Of a stretch of 64,000 bases of DNA, positions 18,062 through 25,698 are shown piece by piece (the first letter of the stretch is position 1; each line of letters opens with the position of its first letter). The stretch is from an uncultured Coriobacteriales bacterium (GTDB lineage: Bacteria; Actinomycetota; Coriobacteriia; Coriobacteriales; UMGS124): positions 1-64,000 of the forward strand of contig CAKUAI010000010.1 of the NCBI GenBank assembly GCA_934636245.1, given 5' to 3'. Below the pieces are notes generated by a model. It saw only the letters and a program-made list of their open reading frames with translations. It had not been told where the DNA came from and searched no databases. Both the position numbers and the translations under genes were made by a program.

Positions 18062-18592
18062 TTACTCGGCGTCAGACTCCTCGGCAGCCTCGACCTCAGC
18101 CTCAGCGGCCTTGGCCTCAGCAGCAGCAGCGTCGATGGCAGCGAAGCCAGCTGCATTGTTGACCTGAACCTCGATGTTGGCGACGATGTCGCGGTACAGC
18201 GAGATGACAGCCGTGTGCGAACCGGCCTCCTTGATGGGGCGCAGGTCGATACGGTGACGGTCAACCTCGAGGCCGCACTGGGCCTGAAGAGCCTCAGCGA
18301 CCTGGGCAGCGGTGACAGAGCCGAAGAGCTGGCCCTCGTCGCCCAGACGGACCTCGATGCGGACAGACTTGCCCTCGAGCTCAGCAGCCTTCTCGTTGGC
18401 CTCAGCGATACGAACAACCTCGCGCTTGGCGATGTTGTTGCGCTTCTGCTCGAGCTGCTTGAGGTTGCCCTCAGTAGCCTTGATAGCGATCTTCTGAGGG
18501 AAGAGCCAGTTGTTGGCGAAACCGTCGGCAACGTCGATGACGTCGCCCTCGCCACCCTTCCCCTTGAGCTCGCCCAAGAGAATAACCTTCAT
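18062..18592 (-). CDS. rplI: 50S ribosomal protein L9
   Basis: 176 residues. The N-terminal domain MKVILLGELKGKGGEGDVIDVADGF has the conserved rRNA-binding loop, followed by the long connecting helix and a C-terminal domain ending around residue 150. The last 25 residues are an Ala/Glu-rich tail, longer than the usual 148-150-residue protein. L9 binds domain V of 23S rRNA and helps keep reading frame. It follows the DUF2232 gene by about 50 bases, completing the S6-SSB-S18-DUF2232-L9 order. Confidence 0.96.
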   Translation of the reverse strand: MKVILLGELKGKGGEGDVIDVADGFANNWLFPQKIAIKATEGNLKQLEQKRNNIAKREVVRIAEANEKAAELEGKSVRIEVRLGDEGQLFGSVTAAQVAEALQAQCGLEVDRHRIDLRPIKEAGSHTAVISLYRDIVANIEVQVNNAAGFAAIDAAAAEAKAAEAEVEAAEESDAE

Positions 18593-18643
18593 TGTTAGTA
18601 CTCCTCACGTTGAGGCCTGCTCGAAGCAGGGCCTTCAGCCAGT

Positions 18644-19642
18644 TTACTCACCTTCGCCGCAGCTGTGGCGCCCAGACCGCCCTGTACGGGCCAACTTGCG
18701 AAAGTTGGCCCAAACGTCGACAAGTCCCAGGACGCACACGACGGACAGGCTCATCTCGAGCAGCAGAGCCGCCGAGATAACCAGTACGCGGGGAACCGCT
18801 CCCCAACCATGCGAGTCCATAAGGCTCAACATCACGGCAAACCCCTGGAGGAAAAAGACCAAACGTAGGCACAAGATGATGTTGAGGGCAACAACCCCCA
18901 CACCTTCAGGCACCCCGACAGCCATGACCCATCCTGCCAGAACAGCCAATGAGACGATGAACACAGCGACGAGCCAAAGCGGCACATCGAAGCGCTTGAA
19001 CGCCCCGCTGACTTTCTGATAGGAGTCCCGTCGCGCAACGATGAGGCCCAAAGACCCCAAGAGCACGATGGAGATGGCCCTCATCACATAGATAAGGGGC
19101 CAGGTCCTCCCCAGAAGCTCGACGGTAGAATCAACAGTGGCAGAAACTGACACCGAGGATGTTCCCGTCGGCAGAGATGCGGTCATGACCTGGCGAAGCT
19201 CTTCGAGCAGCGCTTGGACATAAGCCGCAAAATTCTCACCCTGCAGCATCAGAAGCGATGCATCTGCCCCGATGAGTAACGCGGTTAGAACCGCGATGAG
19301 GCAAACGACCGAAGTGACGCTCACACGCCCAGGCAAAAGCAAGGCAATTGCCAAGGCGGCGAGAGCACAGGGCAAGACGAGCGATGCATAATCCCACGTC
19401 GCGAAGGAAAGGGCGATACCCGGTCCAAGACATCCTACGATAGCCCAAAAGGCGCGACCTTCTTCCTTTCGAGCAAGCAACCATGCTCCGAAGACCATGA
19501 GTGCAGTGCTCACACCAGGAAGAACTATCGTGCCGAGAGAGCCAATGACGCAAAGAACGAACTCAAACACGGGCTGGGCGGGACGGTGCTGCTTTCCTGG
19601 CGACTCAACGAGAGACTCAGGTGAAGCGTGCGTCTCGTCCAT
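18644..19642 (-). CDS. DUF2232/YybS-like membrane protein
   Basis: 332 residues, almost entirely hydrophobic, with about eight transmembrane helices. Position between rpsR and rplI matches YybS (DUF2232) of Firmicutes; the sequence has the family's general features, such as polar breaks between helices, but I cannot show a diagnostic motif. Function unknown. The ATG at 19642 opens a hydrophilic N-terminus of about 25 residues; a longer in-frame reading would overlap rpsR. It starts 11 bases after rpsR, so it is in the ribosomal-protein operon. Confidence 0.7.
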   Translation of the reverse strand: MDETHASPESLVESPGKQHRPAQPVFEFVLCVIGSLGTIVLPGVSTALMVFGAWLLARKEEGRAFWAIVGCLGPGIALSFATWDYASLVLPCALAALAIALLLPGRVSVTSVVCLIAVLTALLIGADASLLMLQGENFAAYVQALLEELRQVMTASLPTGTSSVSVSATVDSTVELLGRTWPLIYVMRAISIVLLGSLGLIVARRDSYQKVSGAFKRFDVPLWLVAVFIVSLAVLAGWVMAVGVPEGVGVVALNIILCLRLVFFLQGFAVMLSLMDSHGWGAVPRVLVISAALLLEMSLSVVCVLGLVDVWANFRKLARTGRSGRHSCGEGE

Positions 19643-19653
19643 GGCATGCCTCT

Positions 19654-19914
19654 TTAGCCTCGACGATCCCTGCTGCCGCTGACAACCGTGACGGTGTAGG
19701 GCACGAGGGCCATGACGCGGGCACGCTTGATGGCAACAGCCATCTCGTGCTGATGCTGCCTGCAAGCACCGGTGACACGACGGGGCTTAATCTTGCCGCG
19801 ATCGGTCATATACTTGCGAAGAAGAGCCACATCCTTGTAGTCGATGAACTCGACCTCGTCCTTGCAAAGCTGGCAATACTTCTTGCGAGGCTGACGCTGA
19901 AAATCGTTGGCCAT
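19654..19914 (-). CDS. rpsR: 30S ribosomal protein S18
   Basis: 86 residues. It has the metal-binding form of S18: CQLC at the N-terminus and CRQHQH later, the four-ligand arrangement of zinc-type paralogues. The core FIDYKDVALLRKYM and RGKIKPRRVTG is typical. S18 pairs with S6 in the 30S platform. AAAGGAGGT precedes the ATG. The gene sits between ssb and the DUF2232 gene. Confidence 0.97.
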   Translation of the reverse strand: MANDFQRQPRKKYCQLCKDEVEFIDYKDVALLRKYMTDRGKIKPRRVTGACRQHQHEMAVAIKRARVMALVPYTVTVVSGSRDRRG

Positions 19915-19966
19915 GGTGGCTTGACCTCCTTTACGCTAAATCCGAAGTGAAATGGGCTGGGGATTC

Positions 19967-20452
19967 CTAGAACGGAATCTCCTCGTCATAAATCTGGTCT
20001 GCGGGCGGCATAGCTGCAGGAGCTGCATATTGCTGCTGCGGAGCAGGGGCATACGAGGAAGAATACGACTGCTGGGGCGCAGGTGCGTAAGCCTGAGGGG
20101 CTCCGCCGTCCTGAGCACCCTGACCGCGGCTGGGCAACTCGAGCTCATCAACGATAACCTCGATTTTGCTGCGCTTTTGGCCGTCGCGCTCCCACTGACT
20201 CCAACGAAGGCGACCTTCAATGCAGACGAGCATACCTTTGGTAAGAATGCGCGACAGCGATTCGGCGCGGGCGCCGAACATGGTGCAATCGATGAAGTTG
20301 GTGTAGTCTTCCCACTGGCCAGTTTGAACGTTGCGTCGACGATCGTTGACTGCCACGCCCATACCCAGAACCGGCGTGCCGCCGGCGGTCTGCCGAAGCT
20401 CCGGATCGCGGGTAAGCCTGCCAGAGATAATGACCCTGTTGATGTTTGCCAT
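19967..20452 (-). CDS. ssb: single-stranded DNA-binding protein SSB
   Basis: 161 residues. The OB-fold (about 1-105) contains NRVIISGRLTRDPELR, NFIDCTMFGARAE and KGMLVCIEGRL; a Gln/Ala/Pro/Tyr-rich disordered linker follows, then the acidic tip DEEIPF used to recruit replication and repair partners. The ATG at 20452 (MANINR) is 10 bases after AAGGAG; a GTG three codons earlier lies too near that site. Encoded between rpsF and rpsR as in most bacteria. Confidence 0.96.
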   Translation of the reverse strand: MANINRVIISGRLTRDPELRQTAGGTPVLGMGVAVNDRRRNVQTGQWEDYTNFIDCTMFGARAESLSRILTKGMLVCIEGRLRWSQWERDGQKRSKIEVIVDELELPSRGQGAQDGGAPQAYAPAPQQSYSSSYAPAPQQQYAAPAAMPPADQIYDEEIPF

Positions 20453-20512
20453 ACCGTCCACACTCCTTACATCGCCGGGAATGTCGCCCTAGGGCGACAA
20501 ACCCGAATCACA

Positions 20513-20803
20513 TTAAGCCTCCGCGCGACGGACGATCATGGAACGGACAACGCCGTCCAGAATGCCGAGAACGCGGTCAAGCTCTGCGATGCAGGCAGGA
20601 TCGAGCTGGAAGTTGATCAGGGTGTAGTCGCCCTCGGTGAGCTTGTCGATGGTGTAAGCGAGCTTGCGCTTACCCCAATCCTCGACGGATTCGACAGCAC
20701 CACCGTTCTCAACGATAGTGGAATCGATCCTCTTCATCACACCGGCGCGAGCCTCGTCATCAAGAGACGGGTTCACAAAGAACAGCAGTTCATAAGCCTT
20801 CAT
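20513..20803 (-). CDS. rpsF: 30S ribosomal protein S6
   Basis: 96 residues, normal length. Motifs are MKAYELLFFVNPSLDDEAR at the N-terminus, DWGKRKLAYTIDKLTEGDY in the middle and IMIVRRAE-like MIVRRAEA at the end. S6 binds S18 and 16S rRNA. AGGAGGTGACACC leads into the ATG. It is the first gene of the rpsF-ssb-rpsR-DUF2232-rplI operon; upstream at about 20.9 kb the minus strand shows a TATACT -10 candidate without a clear -35. Confidence 0.96.
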   Translation of the reverse strand: MKAYELLFFVNPSLDDEARAGVMKRIDSTIVENGGAVESVEDWGKRKLAYTIDKLTEGDYTLINFQLDPACIAELDRVLGILDGVVRSMIVRRAEA

Positions 20804-20989
20804 GGTGTCACCTCCTCTGGGCTAAAGTGGCTTCGGATCTCGTGAAGGCTGTGTCCGAAGCAGGGAATGACAGCAGCTAAGGATACCCCGCAACTATGCA
20901 AGTAGTCCAGTATAATTTTCTACCTGCGCTGCATATCCATAACTTGCCATCCATAATCGTCTGCGCAAGCCAAACCTAGCATTATTTCG

Positions 20990-21040
20990 CTGTGACTTCT
21001 TGTAATGCCCATGACAGAAAGTGCGTCATGTACGTCACAG
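20990..21040. repeat. nested inverted repeat upstream of rpsF
   Basis: CTGTGAC (20990-20996) pairs with GTCACAG (21034-21040), and inside it CATGAC (21010-21015) pairs with GTCATG (21025-21030). It lies in the 344-base gap between the rpsF start and the 21148 gene end. It may be an operator or part of the 3' structure of the upstream gene. Nothing else in that gap suggests a gene. Confidence 0.35.
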
Positions 21041-21083
21041 AACATTATGGCTGGACTTCACCGCGCGATGGTCGAGCCCATAT

Positions 21084-21124
21084 GCATGCGGCCCGACTGG
21101 AATACTTCCAGCCGGGCCGCATGC
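21084..21124 (-). terminator. strong hairpin after the 21148-21711 gene
   Basis: GCATGCGGCCCG and CGGGCCGCATGC, with an inner CTGGA/TCCAG, form a very stable stem just past the stop codon of the 21148 gene. There is no T-tract, so termination may need Rho or the hairpin may protect the mRNA end. Confidence 0.5.
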
Positions 21125-21147
21125 CTCAAACATATGACAAGGAAAAT

Positions 21148-21711
21148 TTACTCAGCGCAATCCTCAGCTGCAGGCTCAACTACCTGGTCGCCAGATTCAG
21201 GTTCCTCGGCCTTGTCGGCATCGGAATCCACAGGTGCTCCGTCGGCTGCAACGCCTTCCTCGCGTTGCAGCGCAACCAAACCGCTGACGATCGGCTTCGT
21301 GCCGGCGGGATAGAGCGTGGGGGCAGGACCGGCATAGACAAAGTCAGCCTCGAACGTAAAGCCCTCGGCATCCTTGGTGTAGAGCAGCACAAGGATGTAA
21401 GCGTCGGCGCTTCCGCGATCGGCAACCTCGGCAACGATGCAGTCAAGCGTGCCGTCGTCAGTCTCGACGTCGCCGTCATAGCACAGCACGTATGCCTCAG
21501 GCATGTCCTGGGCGACGAGCATCTTCACGCTCTCGCGCACGCCCTCCGGAGAAGATGCGGGGTGGTCGTTGACCTCGACACCCTCATCAACAACCGTCAC
21601 GGTGAACGGGTCAAACTGCCCCATGGTATTGAGGCGCTGCTGGGCCTCGTTGAAGGCAAAGTTGAGCGCCTGCTGGGCGTTGTCGGAAATCTGAAGGGTC
21701 ACCTGATCCAT
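21148..21711 (-). CDS. hypothetical acidic protein
   Basis: 187 residues, no family recognised, strongly acidic. The first 130 residues look folded and include a long helix QALNFAFNEAQQRLNTM and strands such as EAYVLCYDGD and DAYILVLLYTKD; the last 30 are an Asp/Glu/Ala/Pro tail. No membrane segment. The ATG at 21711 is chosen because longer in-frame forms overlap the terminator and tRNA-Ser(CGA); the ribosome-binding site is weak. It is about 90 bases downstream of that tRNA gene and probably monocistronic. Confidence 0.65.
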   Translation of the reverse strand: MDQVTLQISDNAQQALNFAFNEAQQRLNTMGQFDPFTVTVVDEGVEVNDHPASSPEGVRESVKMLVAQDMPEAYVLCYDGDVETDDGTLDCIVAEVADRGSADAYILVLLYTKDAEGFTFEADFVYAGPAPTLYPAGTKPIVSGLVALQREEGVAADGAPVDSDADKAEEPESGDQVVEPAAEDCAE

Positions 21712-21763
21712 GGCGTTGCTCACTTTCTCGTCATGTTGTAGCTGCACAAAGCCCTTAGTATAC

Positions 21764-21790
21764 AAAAAAAGCGCCATGCGGCGCTTTAAA
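21764..21790 (-). terminator. terminator after tRNA-Ser(CGA)
   Basis: Minus strand AAAGCGCC-GCAT-GGCGCTTT followed by a run of seven T. Confidence 0.88.
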
Positions 21791-21798
21791 AGTTTATC

Positions 21799-21891
21799 TG
21801 GCGGAGGGAGAGGGATTCGAACCCTCGTAGCCAGGGACACTGGCTAAACGGTTTTCGAGACCGCCGCATTCAACCACTCTGCCATCCCTCC
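21799..21891 (-). tRNA. tRNA-Ser (CGA)
   Basis: Type II cloverleaf with acceptor GGAGGGA / TCCCTCC, anticodon CGA in the loop CTCGAAA, a long variable arm (GCCAGTGTCCCTGGC) and T-loop GGTTCGAATCC. The 3' CCA is encoded (21799-21801). Reads UCG. Confidence 0.97.
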
Positions 21892-21899
21892 AAGGATGG

Positions 21900-21933
21900 A
21901 AAACGGGGCGCGATCAATATGATCGACGCCCCG
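21900..21933 (-). terminator. terminator after tRNA-Ser(GGA)
   Basis: CGGGGCG-CGATC / GATCG-A-CGCCCCG stem (21904-21933) followed on the minus strand by TTTTCC, lying 10 bases past the tRNA end. Confidence 0.8.
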
Positions 21934-21942
21934 AGAAAGTTC

Positions 21943-22033
21943 TGGCGGAGGGCTAGGGATTTGAACCCTAGAGACGGTTTTGCCGCCTACACGATTTCCA
22001 ATCGTGCTCCTTCGGCCACTCGGACAGCCCTCC
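21943..22033 (-). tRNA. tRNA-Ser (GGA)
   Basis: Type II cloverleaf; acceptor GGAGGGC / GCCCTCC, anticodon stem CACGA-TTGGAAA-TCGTG with anticodon GGA, long variable arm, encoded CCA (21943-21945). Reads UCC and UCU. It lies 51 bases from tRNA-Ser(CGA), with a terminator between. Confidence 0.97.
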
Positions 22034-22160
22034 GTAAGCGAGGTTCAAGTATACGCATTTCTCCGTTCGCGTCCAGTTCTTTGCACAAATCCTCGACCTC
22101 ATCACTTAGTCACCACAGATAAGCGTACAATCCAGCGCATCATCTTCGCGAGGAGGCACT

Positions 22161-22910
22161 ATGGACGTGCTGCAAGCCTTTTTCAGCTCTCTGTTCACGC
22201 TCGGTGACCCGAGTACGGCCAGTGTGAGCTTTCCCATAGCGTTGGAGTTTGGTGCCGTCCTTGCCGGCGCTGTGTCAGGTGCCCTCACAGCCTGCAACAT
22301 GCGCATGGACCTCATTGGGGTGTGCGCTCTAGCCGGGGCAAGCTCACTGGGCGGCGGCTTGATTCGTGACATGATCCTCTCCGATCAAGGCGTCTACATG
22401 CTCGACTATCCCCAGGCAATGCTTTGCTGCATTGTCGTCGCCTTTCTTGCCTTCTTCTTCTCAAGCCTTATCCAGCGCTTTGAGAAACCCATTGCCTTTT
22501 TCGACATTGTAAGCGTAGCCCTGTTCTCCGTCACAGGAGCAGACAAGGCCCTTGTTGCCGGATACGGCATTTCCGCAGGCATTGTTTTGGGAGTGCTCAC
22601 CGCCGTGGGTGGAGGCGTCATCCGCGATGTCATTGTAGGACGAGTTCCTGCCATCTTCCGGGCAAGCAACTTCTATGCCGTCTGCTCCCTGGCAGGTGCA
22701 CTTGTCTATTGCCTGCTTGTCACACATCACATGGTGAAGGGTTGGGCTGCCCTGGTAAGCGCCGCAATCGTGCTGTCTTTGCGATATCTGTCGCTGCATT
22801 ACAACTGGCACACGTGTGCGCCCATCGATTTGGCGCAGCGCTACACACAACGTCACGACGCTTCCCCAGACAACACAAAAGACCAGGAAGAAAAGATCGA
22901 GGAAGACTAG
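22161..22910 (+). CDS. TRIC-type cation channel family protein (UPF0126)
   Basis: 249 residues with seven hydrophobic helices and the two-fold internal repeat of the family: GASSLGGGLIRDMIL in the first half and GVLTAVGGGVIRDVIVG in the second, the GGG-x-x-RD kink motifs that line the pore. Bacterial homologues form trimeric monovalent-cation channels in the inner membrane. The C-terminal 30 residues are hydrophilic. GAGGAGG precedes the ATG by 8 bases. One of only two plus-strand genes left of oriC; its stop codon overlaps that of the convergent parvulin gene. Confidence 0.88.
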   Translation: MDVLQAFFSSLFTLGDPSTASVSFPIALEFGAVLAGAVSGALTACNMRMDLIGVCALAGASSLGGGLIRDMILSDQGVYMLDYPQAMLCCIVVAFLAFFFSSLIQRFEKPIAFFDIVSVALFSVTGADKALVAGYGISAGIVLGVLTAVGGGVIRDVIVGRVPAIFRASNFYAVCSLAGALVYCLLVTHHMVKGWAALVSAAIVLSLRYLSLHYNWHTCAPIDLAQRYTQRHDASPDNTKDQEEKIEED

Positions 22911-24079
22911 AGCGTTGCGGAAGCGGCTTCCTCTTGAACCTCATCGATGACGTCATCAACCGTGGGATTGTAAATCGTCTGAGTGGCAAGACCCACTTCT
23001 TCGAGATCAAGAACCTGCAGGCCGCCCTCGTCATAGACAGCGATGGTCGAGGATGCCTCGAGGTTGTTGACATAGAGTTCGAAGAGCTGCGTCTTGAGCG
23101 AATCGCGCAGATTCTGCTTGATGGAGGCCATGATGTCGCTGGGGACGTCTGACAGATCGATGTCTCCGGCATTATCCGTCTTGGCCTGATAGAAGCCCGT
23201 GCACTTGATGATGTAGTAGCCGAAGCGCGTCCTCACAATAGAGGAAGTCTCTCCAGGCTCAAGCTCATTGAGGGCATCCTGGTATTCCTGGGGGAACGTG
23301 GTAAGGAAGTCCCAACCGGCTTCACCGCCCTGCTCGGCAGTGGAATCCATCGAGTAGGTGCGCGCCGTCTCGGCAAAATCAGCGCCATTGTCAAGCTCGT
23401 CTTTCACCTCACGCGCAAGACTGTAATCCGTCTGTGAGACCAAGATGAACGAAGAGCGCTTCGTCTCAAGACCGGCAATCATCGTGCGTGCGTAGCGACT
23501 GATTTGCTCAGAGGTTGGCTCAGGCTCGGGGATAACGACATCACGCAGACAAGAGCGAAGCATTTGCTCGCGCACGGCGGCCGTGTAGCTCTCCTCGGTA
23601 TAGCCCGAATTGTTAATCGCCGACAGGAAAGAGTTGCGATTGGGATAGAGGCTCGCAACATCGTTGACAGCAGCCTCTACGTCGTTATCAGACAACTCAA
23701 CACCCAAATCCTGGGCGGCAGACTCGAGCAGAACCACATCAATCAAGTTGCAGATGACCTGTGCACGGAAGTCCCATGCAGTCATGTTCTGTGCAGCAAG
23801 GTACGTCTGCTGGTCGGCAACAGTCGTGAGACCCAGGCGCGTATACTCCGCCCGCACAGCCTTATCCACCTCGACCTGAGTGATGACCGTGCCGTTGACA
23901 ACGGCCGCCACATCCGAAGCTTCGAGATGGTTTGCCTCGAGGGCTTCGCTGACCATGGCCTGAGTGTCTTCGGAAGCGACAGTGCTTGCCGATGCCGAGC
24001 AACCGGAAATGATCGCACAAGCAATGCAGAGTGAAGATACAGACAGCGCAACGATGGCTGACGTTGAAACGCGATCCAT
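22907..24079 (-). CDS. parvulin-type peptidyl-prolyl isomerase lipoprotein (PrsA/SurA-like)
   Basis: 390 residues. A lipoprotein signal peptide ends in IISGC with lipidated C27. A SurA N-like helical chaperone region (about 50-190, starting VAAVVNGTVITQVEVDKAVR) precedes one parvulin domain (about 205-310) with FILVSQTDYSLAREV, FAETARTYSMD, QGGEAGWDF and TRFGYYIIKC. It should assist folding of exported proteins at the outer face of the membrane. No N-terminal second isomerase domain is seen. The coding end overlaps the TRIC gene stop, convergent. Confidence 0.9.
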   Translation of the reverse strand: MDRVSTSAIVALSVSSLCIACAIISGCSASASTVASEDTQAMVSEALEANHLEASDVAAVVNGTVITQVEVDKAVRAEYTRLGLTTVADQQTYLAAQNMTAWDFRAQVICNLIDVVLLESAAQDLGVELSDNDVEAAVNDVASLYPNRNSFLSAINNSGYTEESYTAAVREQMLRSCLRDVVIPEPEPTSEQISRYARTMIAGLETKRSSFILVSQTDYSLAREVKDELDNGADFAETARTYSMDSTAEQGGEAGWDFLTTFPQEYQDALNELEPGETSSIVRTRFGYYIIKCTGFYQAKTDNAGDIDLSDVPSDIMASIKQNLRDSLKTQLFELYVNNLEASSTIAVYDEGGLQVLDLEEVGLATQTIYNPTVDDVIDEVQEEAASATL

Positions 24080-24189
24080 AAGCCCCCCTTACGCTATCTT
24101 CCTTACTGCCTGCTATTAGAAACGTTCATAGGCTACTTGCAAGAAAACAAATGACAGTGCAGGTCATGTGTGCAACGTTCAACTTCAAA

Positions 24190-24241
24190 TAAAAACAAAA
24201 GGCCAAAGGGGTCCGCTCGGTAAACGGTGCCCCTTCGGCCT
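24190..24241 (-). terminator. terminator after purB
   Basis: Minus strand AGGCCGAAGGGG...CCCCTTTGGCCT (24200-24241) followed by TTTTGTTTTTATTT. Confidence 0.9.
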
Positions 24242-24270
24242 GCGACGGTTGGTGCTGTGTCGGCTGTTTT

Positions 24271-25614
24271 TTAGAACTCGAGTTCCTCAAGACGGTCAAA
24301 GACAGCCTGGATGCGCGTGAGGAAATCCCACGGATCGAAGATCTCATCAAGCTTCTCAGCGCTGAGCGTGCACTCGGGGTCGGCCTCGAGGCGCTCACGA
24401 TAGGTGGGACCGTTCACTGCCTGCTGAATGTCTTCCCACACAGCCATGGCGTTGCGCTGCACGATGGTATAGGCAGCCTCGCGCGTAATGCCCGTGTCGA
24501 CGAGCGCAAGCAGCACCTTGCTGGAGAAGATGAGGCCGCGCGTGCGGTTGAGGTTGTGCTTCATCTTCTCGGGATACACCTGCAGACCGTCGAGCATCCA
24601 CTGCATCTTGCCAAACATGTAGTCAAGTGCGATGAACGAGTCGGCAAGGGCCACACGCTCGGCGCCGGAGTGTGAGATGTCACGCTCGTACCACAGGGCG
24701 ACGTCGTCATAGGCAACCTGGGCGTTTGCCTTCACGACGCGCGCAAGGCCGCACACGCGCTCGGCGGTGATGGGGTTGCGCTTGTGAGGCATGGCGGAAG
24801 AGCCCTTCTGACCCTTCTTGAACGGCTCTTCAGCCTCGATGACGTCGGACTGCTGCATGAGGCGAACCTGCATGGCGATGCTCTCAAGCGTGGAGGCCGT
24901 GACGGCGAGCGTCGACATGACCTGGGCATGACGATCGCGGGCAAGCACCTGGGTCGACAGCGGGTCGGGGGTGAGACCGAGCTTGGCGCAGACATATTGC
25001 TCCACGAACGGGTCAATGGAGGAGTAGGTGCCCACTGCACCCGAAATGGCGCCGGTGGCCGCAACCTCGCGAGCCTGCTCGAGGCGAGTCTGGGCACGCT
25101 TGAGGGCCCATGCCCAGGAGCCAAACTTCATGCCAAAGGTCATGGGCTCGGCATGAATGCCGTGCGTGCGGCCCACGCACAGGGCATCCTTGAGCTCGAA
25201 GGCACGGCGGCGGCACGTCTCACCAAGCTGCTTGACGTCAGCAAGAATGATGTCGATGGCCTGCGTGATCTGATAGGAAAGCGCGGTATCGCCCAGGTCG
25301 GAGCTCGTCATGCCGTAGTGCACCCAGCGGGAAGGCTTGGGGTCTCCCTCGGGAATCTCGGCGTCGATGTAGGAGCCCATGTTCGTGAGGAAGGCAATGA
25401 CGTCGTGGTTGGTGACTGCCTCGATCTGGTCGACTTCCTCCTTGTTGAAGGCGGCATGCTCGGAAATCCAAGCCGCCTCTTCCTTGGTGATGCCGATCTT
25501 GCCCAGCTCAGCCTGGGCCTCGCAAGCCGCGACCTCAACTTTCTGCCAAATGGCGTACTTGTTCTCAAGCTCCCAGATGGCTCCCATTTCAGGGCGGGTG
25601 TAGCGATCGATCAT
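24271..25614 (-). CDS. purB: adenylosuccinate lyase PurB
   Basis: About 447 residues of the fumarase/aspartase superfamily. Visible: RWVHYGMTSSDLGDTA, GRTHGIHAEPMTFG with the catalytic His, and the signature loop GSSAMPHKRNP carrying the catalytic Ser. It cleaves SAICAR and adenylosuccinate, so acts twice in purine synthesis. Two ATGs are two codons apart; the one at 25614 (MIDRYTRPEM) is better spaced from GAGAGG. Flanked by terminators on both sides, so transcribed alone. Confidence 0.96.
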   Translation of the reverse strand: MIDRYTRPEMGAIWELENKYAIWQKVEVAACEAQAELGKIGITKEEAAWISEHAAFNKEEVDQIEAVTNHDVIAFLTNMGSYIDAEIPEGDPKPSRWVHYGMTSSDLGDTALSYQITQAIDIILADVKQLGETCRRRAFELKDALCVGRTHGIHAEPMTFGMKFGSWAWALKRAQTRLEQAREVAATGAISGAVGTYSSIDPFVEQYVCAKLGLTPDPLSTQVLARDRHAQVMSTLAVTASTLESIAMQVRLMQQSDVIEAEEPFKKGQKGSSAMPHKRNPITAERVCGLARVVKANAQVAYDDVALWYERDISHSGAERVALADSFIALDYMFGKMQWMLDGLQVYPEKMKHNLNRTRGLIFSSKVLLALVDTGITREAAYTIVQRNAMAVWEDIQQAVNGPTYRERLEADPECTLSAEKLDEIFDPWDFLTRIQAVFDRLEELEF

Positions 25615-25649
25615 GGTCATCCTCTCGTCTCACAAACCTGACAATAATC

Positions 25650-25686
25650 CAAGAAAGGCCCCGCCCAGTTTCCCAGGCGAGGCCTT
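25650..25686 (-). terminator. terminator after typA
   Basis: Minus strand AAGGCCTCGCC and GGCGGGGCCTT form a stem with TTTCTT following. Confidence 0.85.
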
Positions 25687-25698
25687 GAAAAGCAAATC

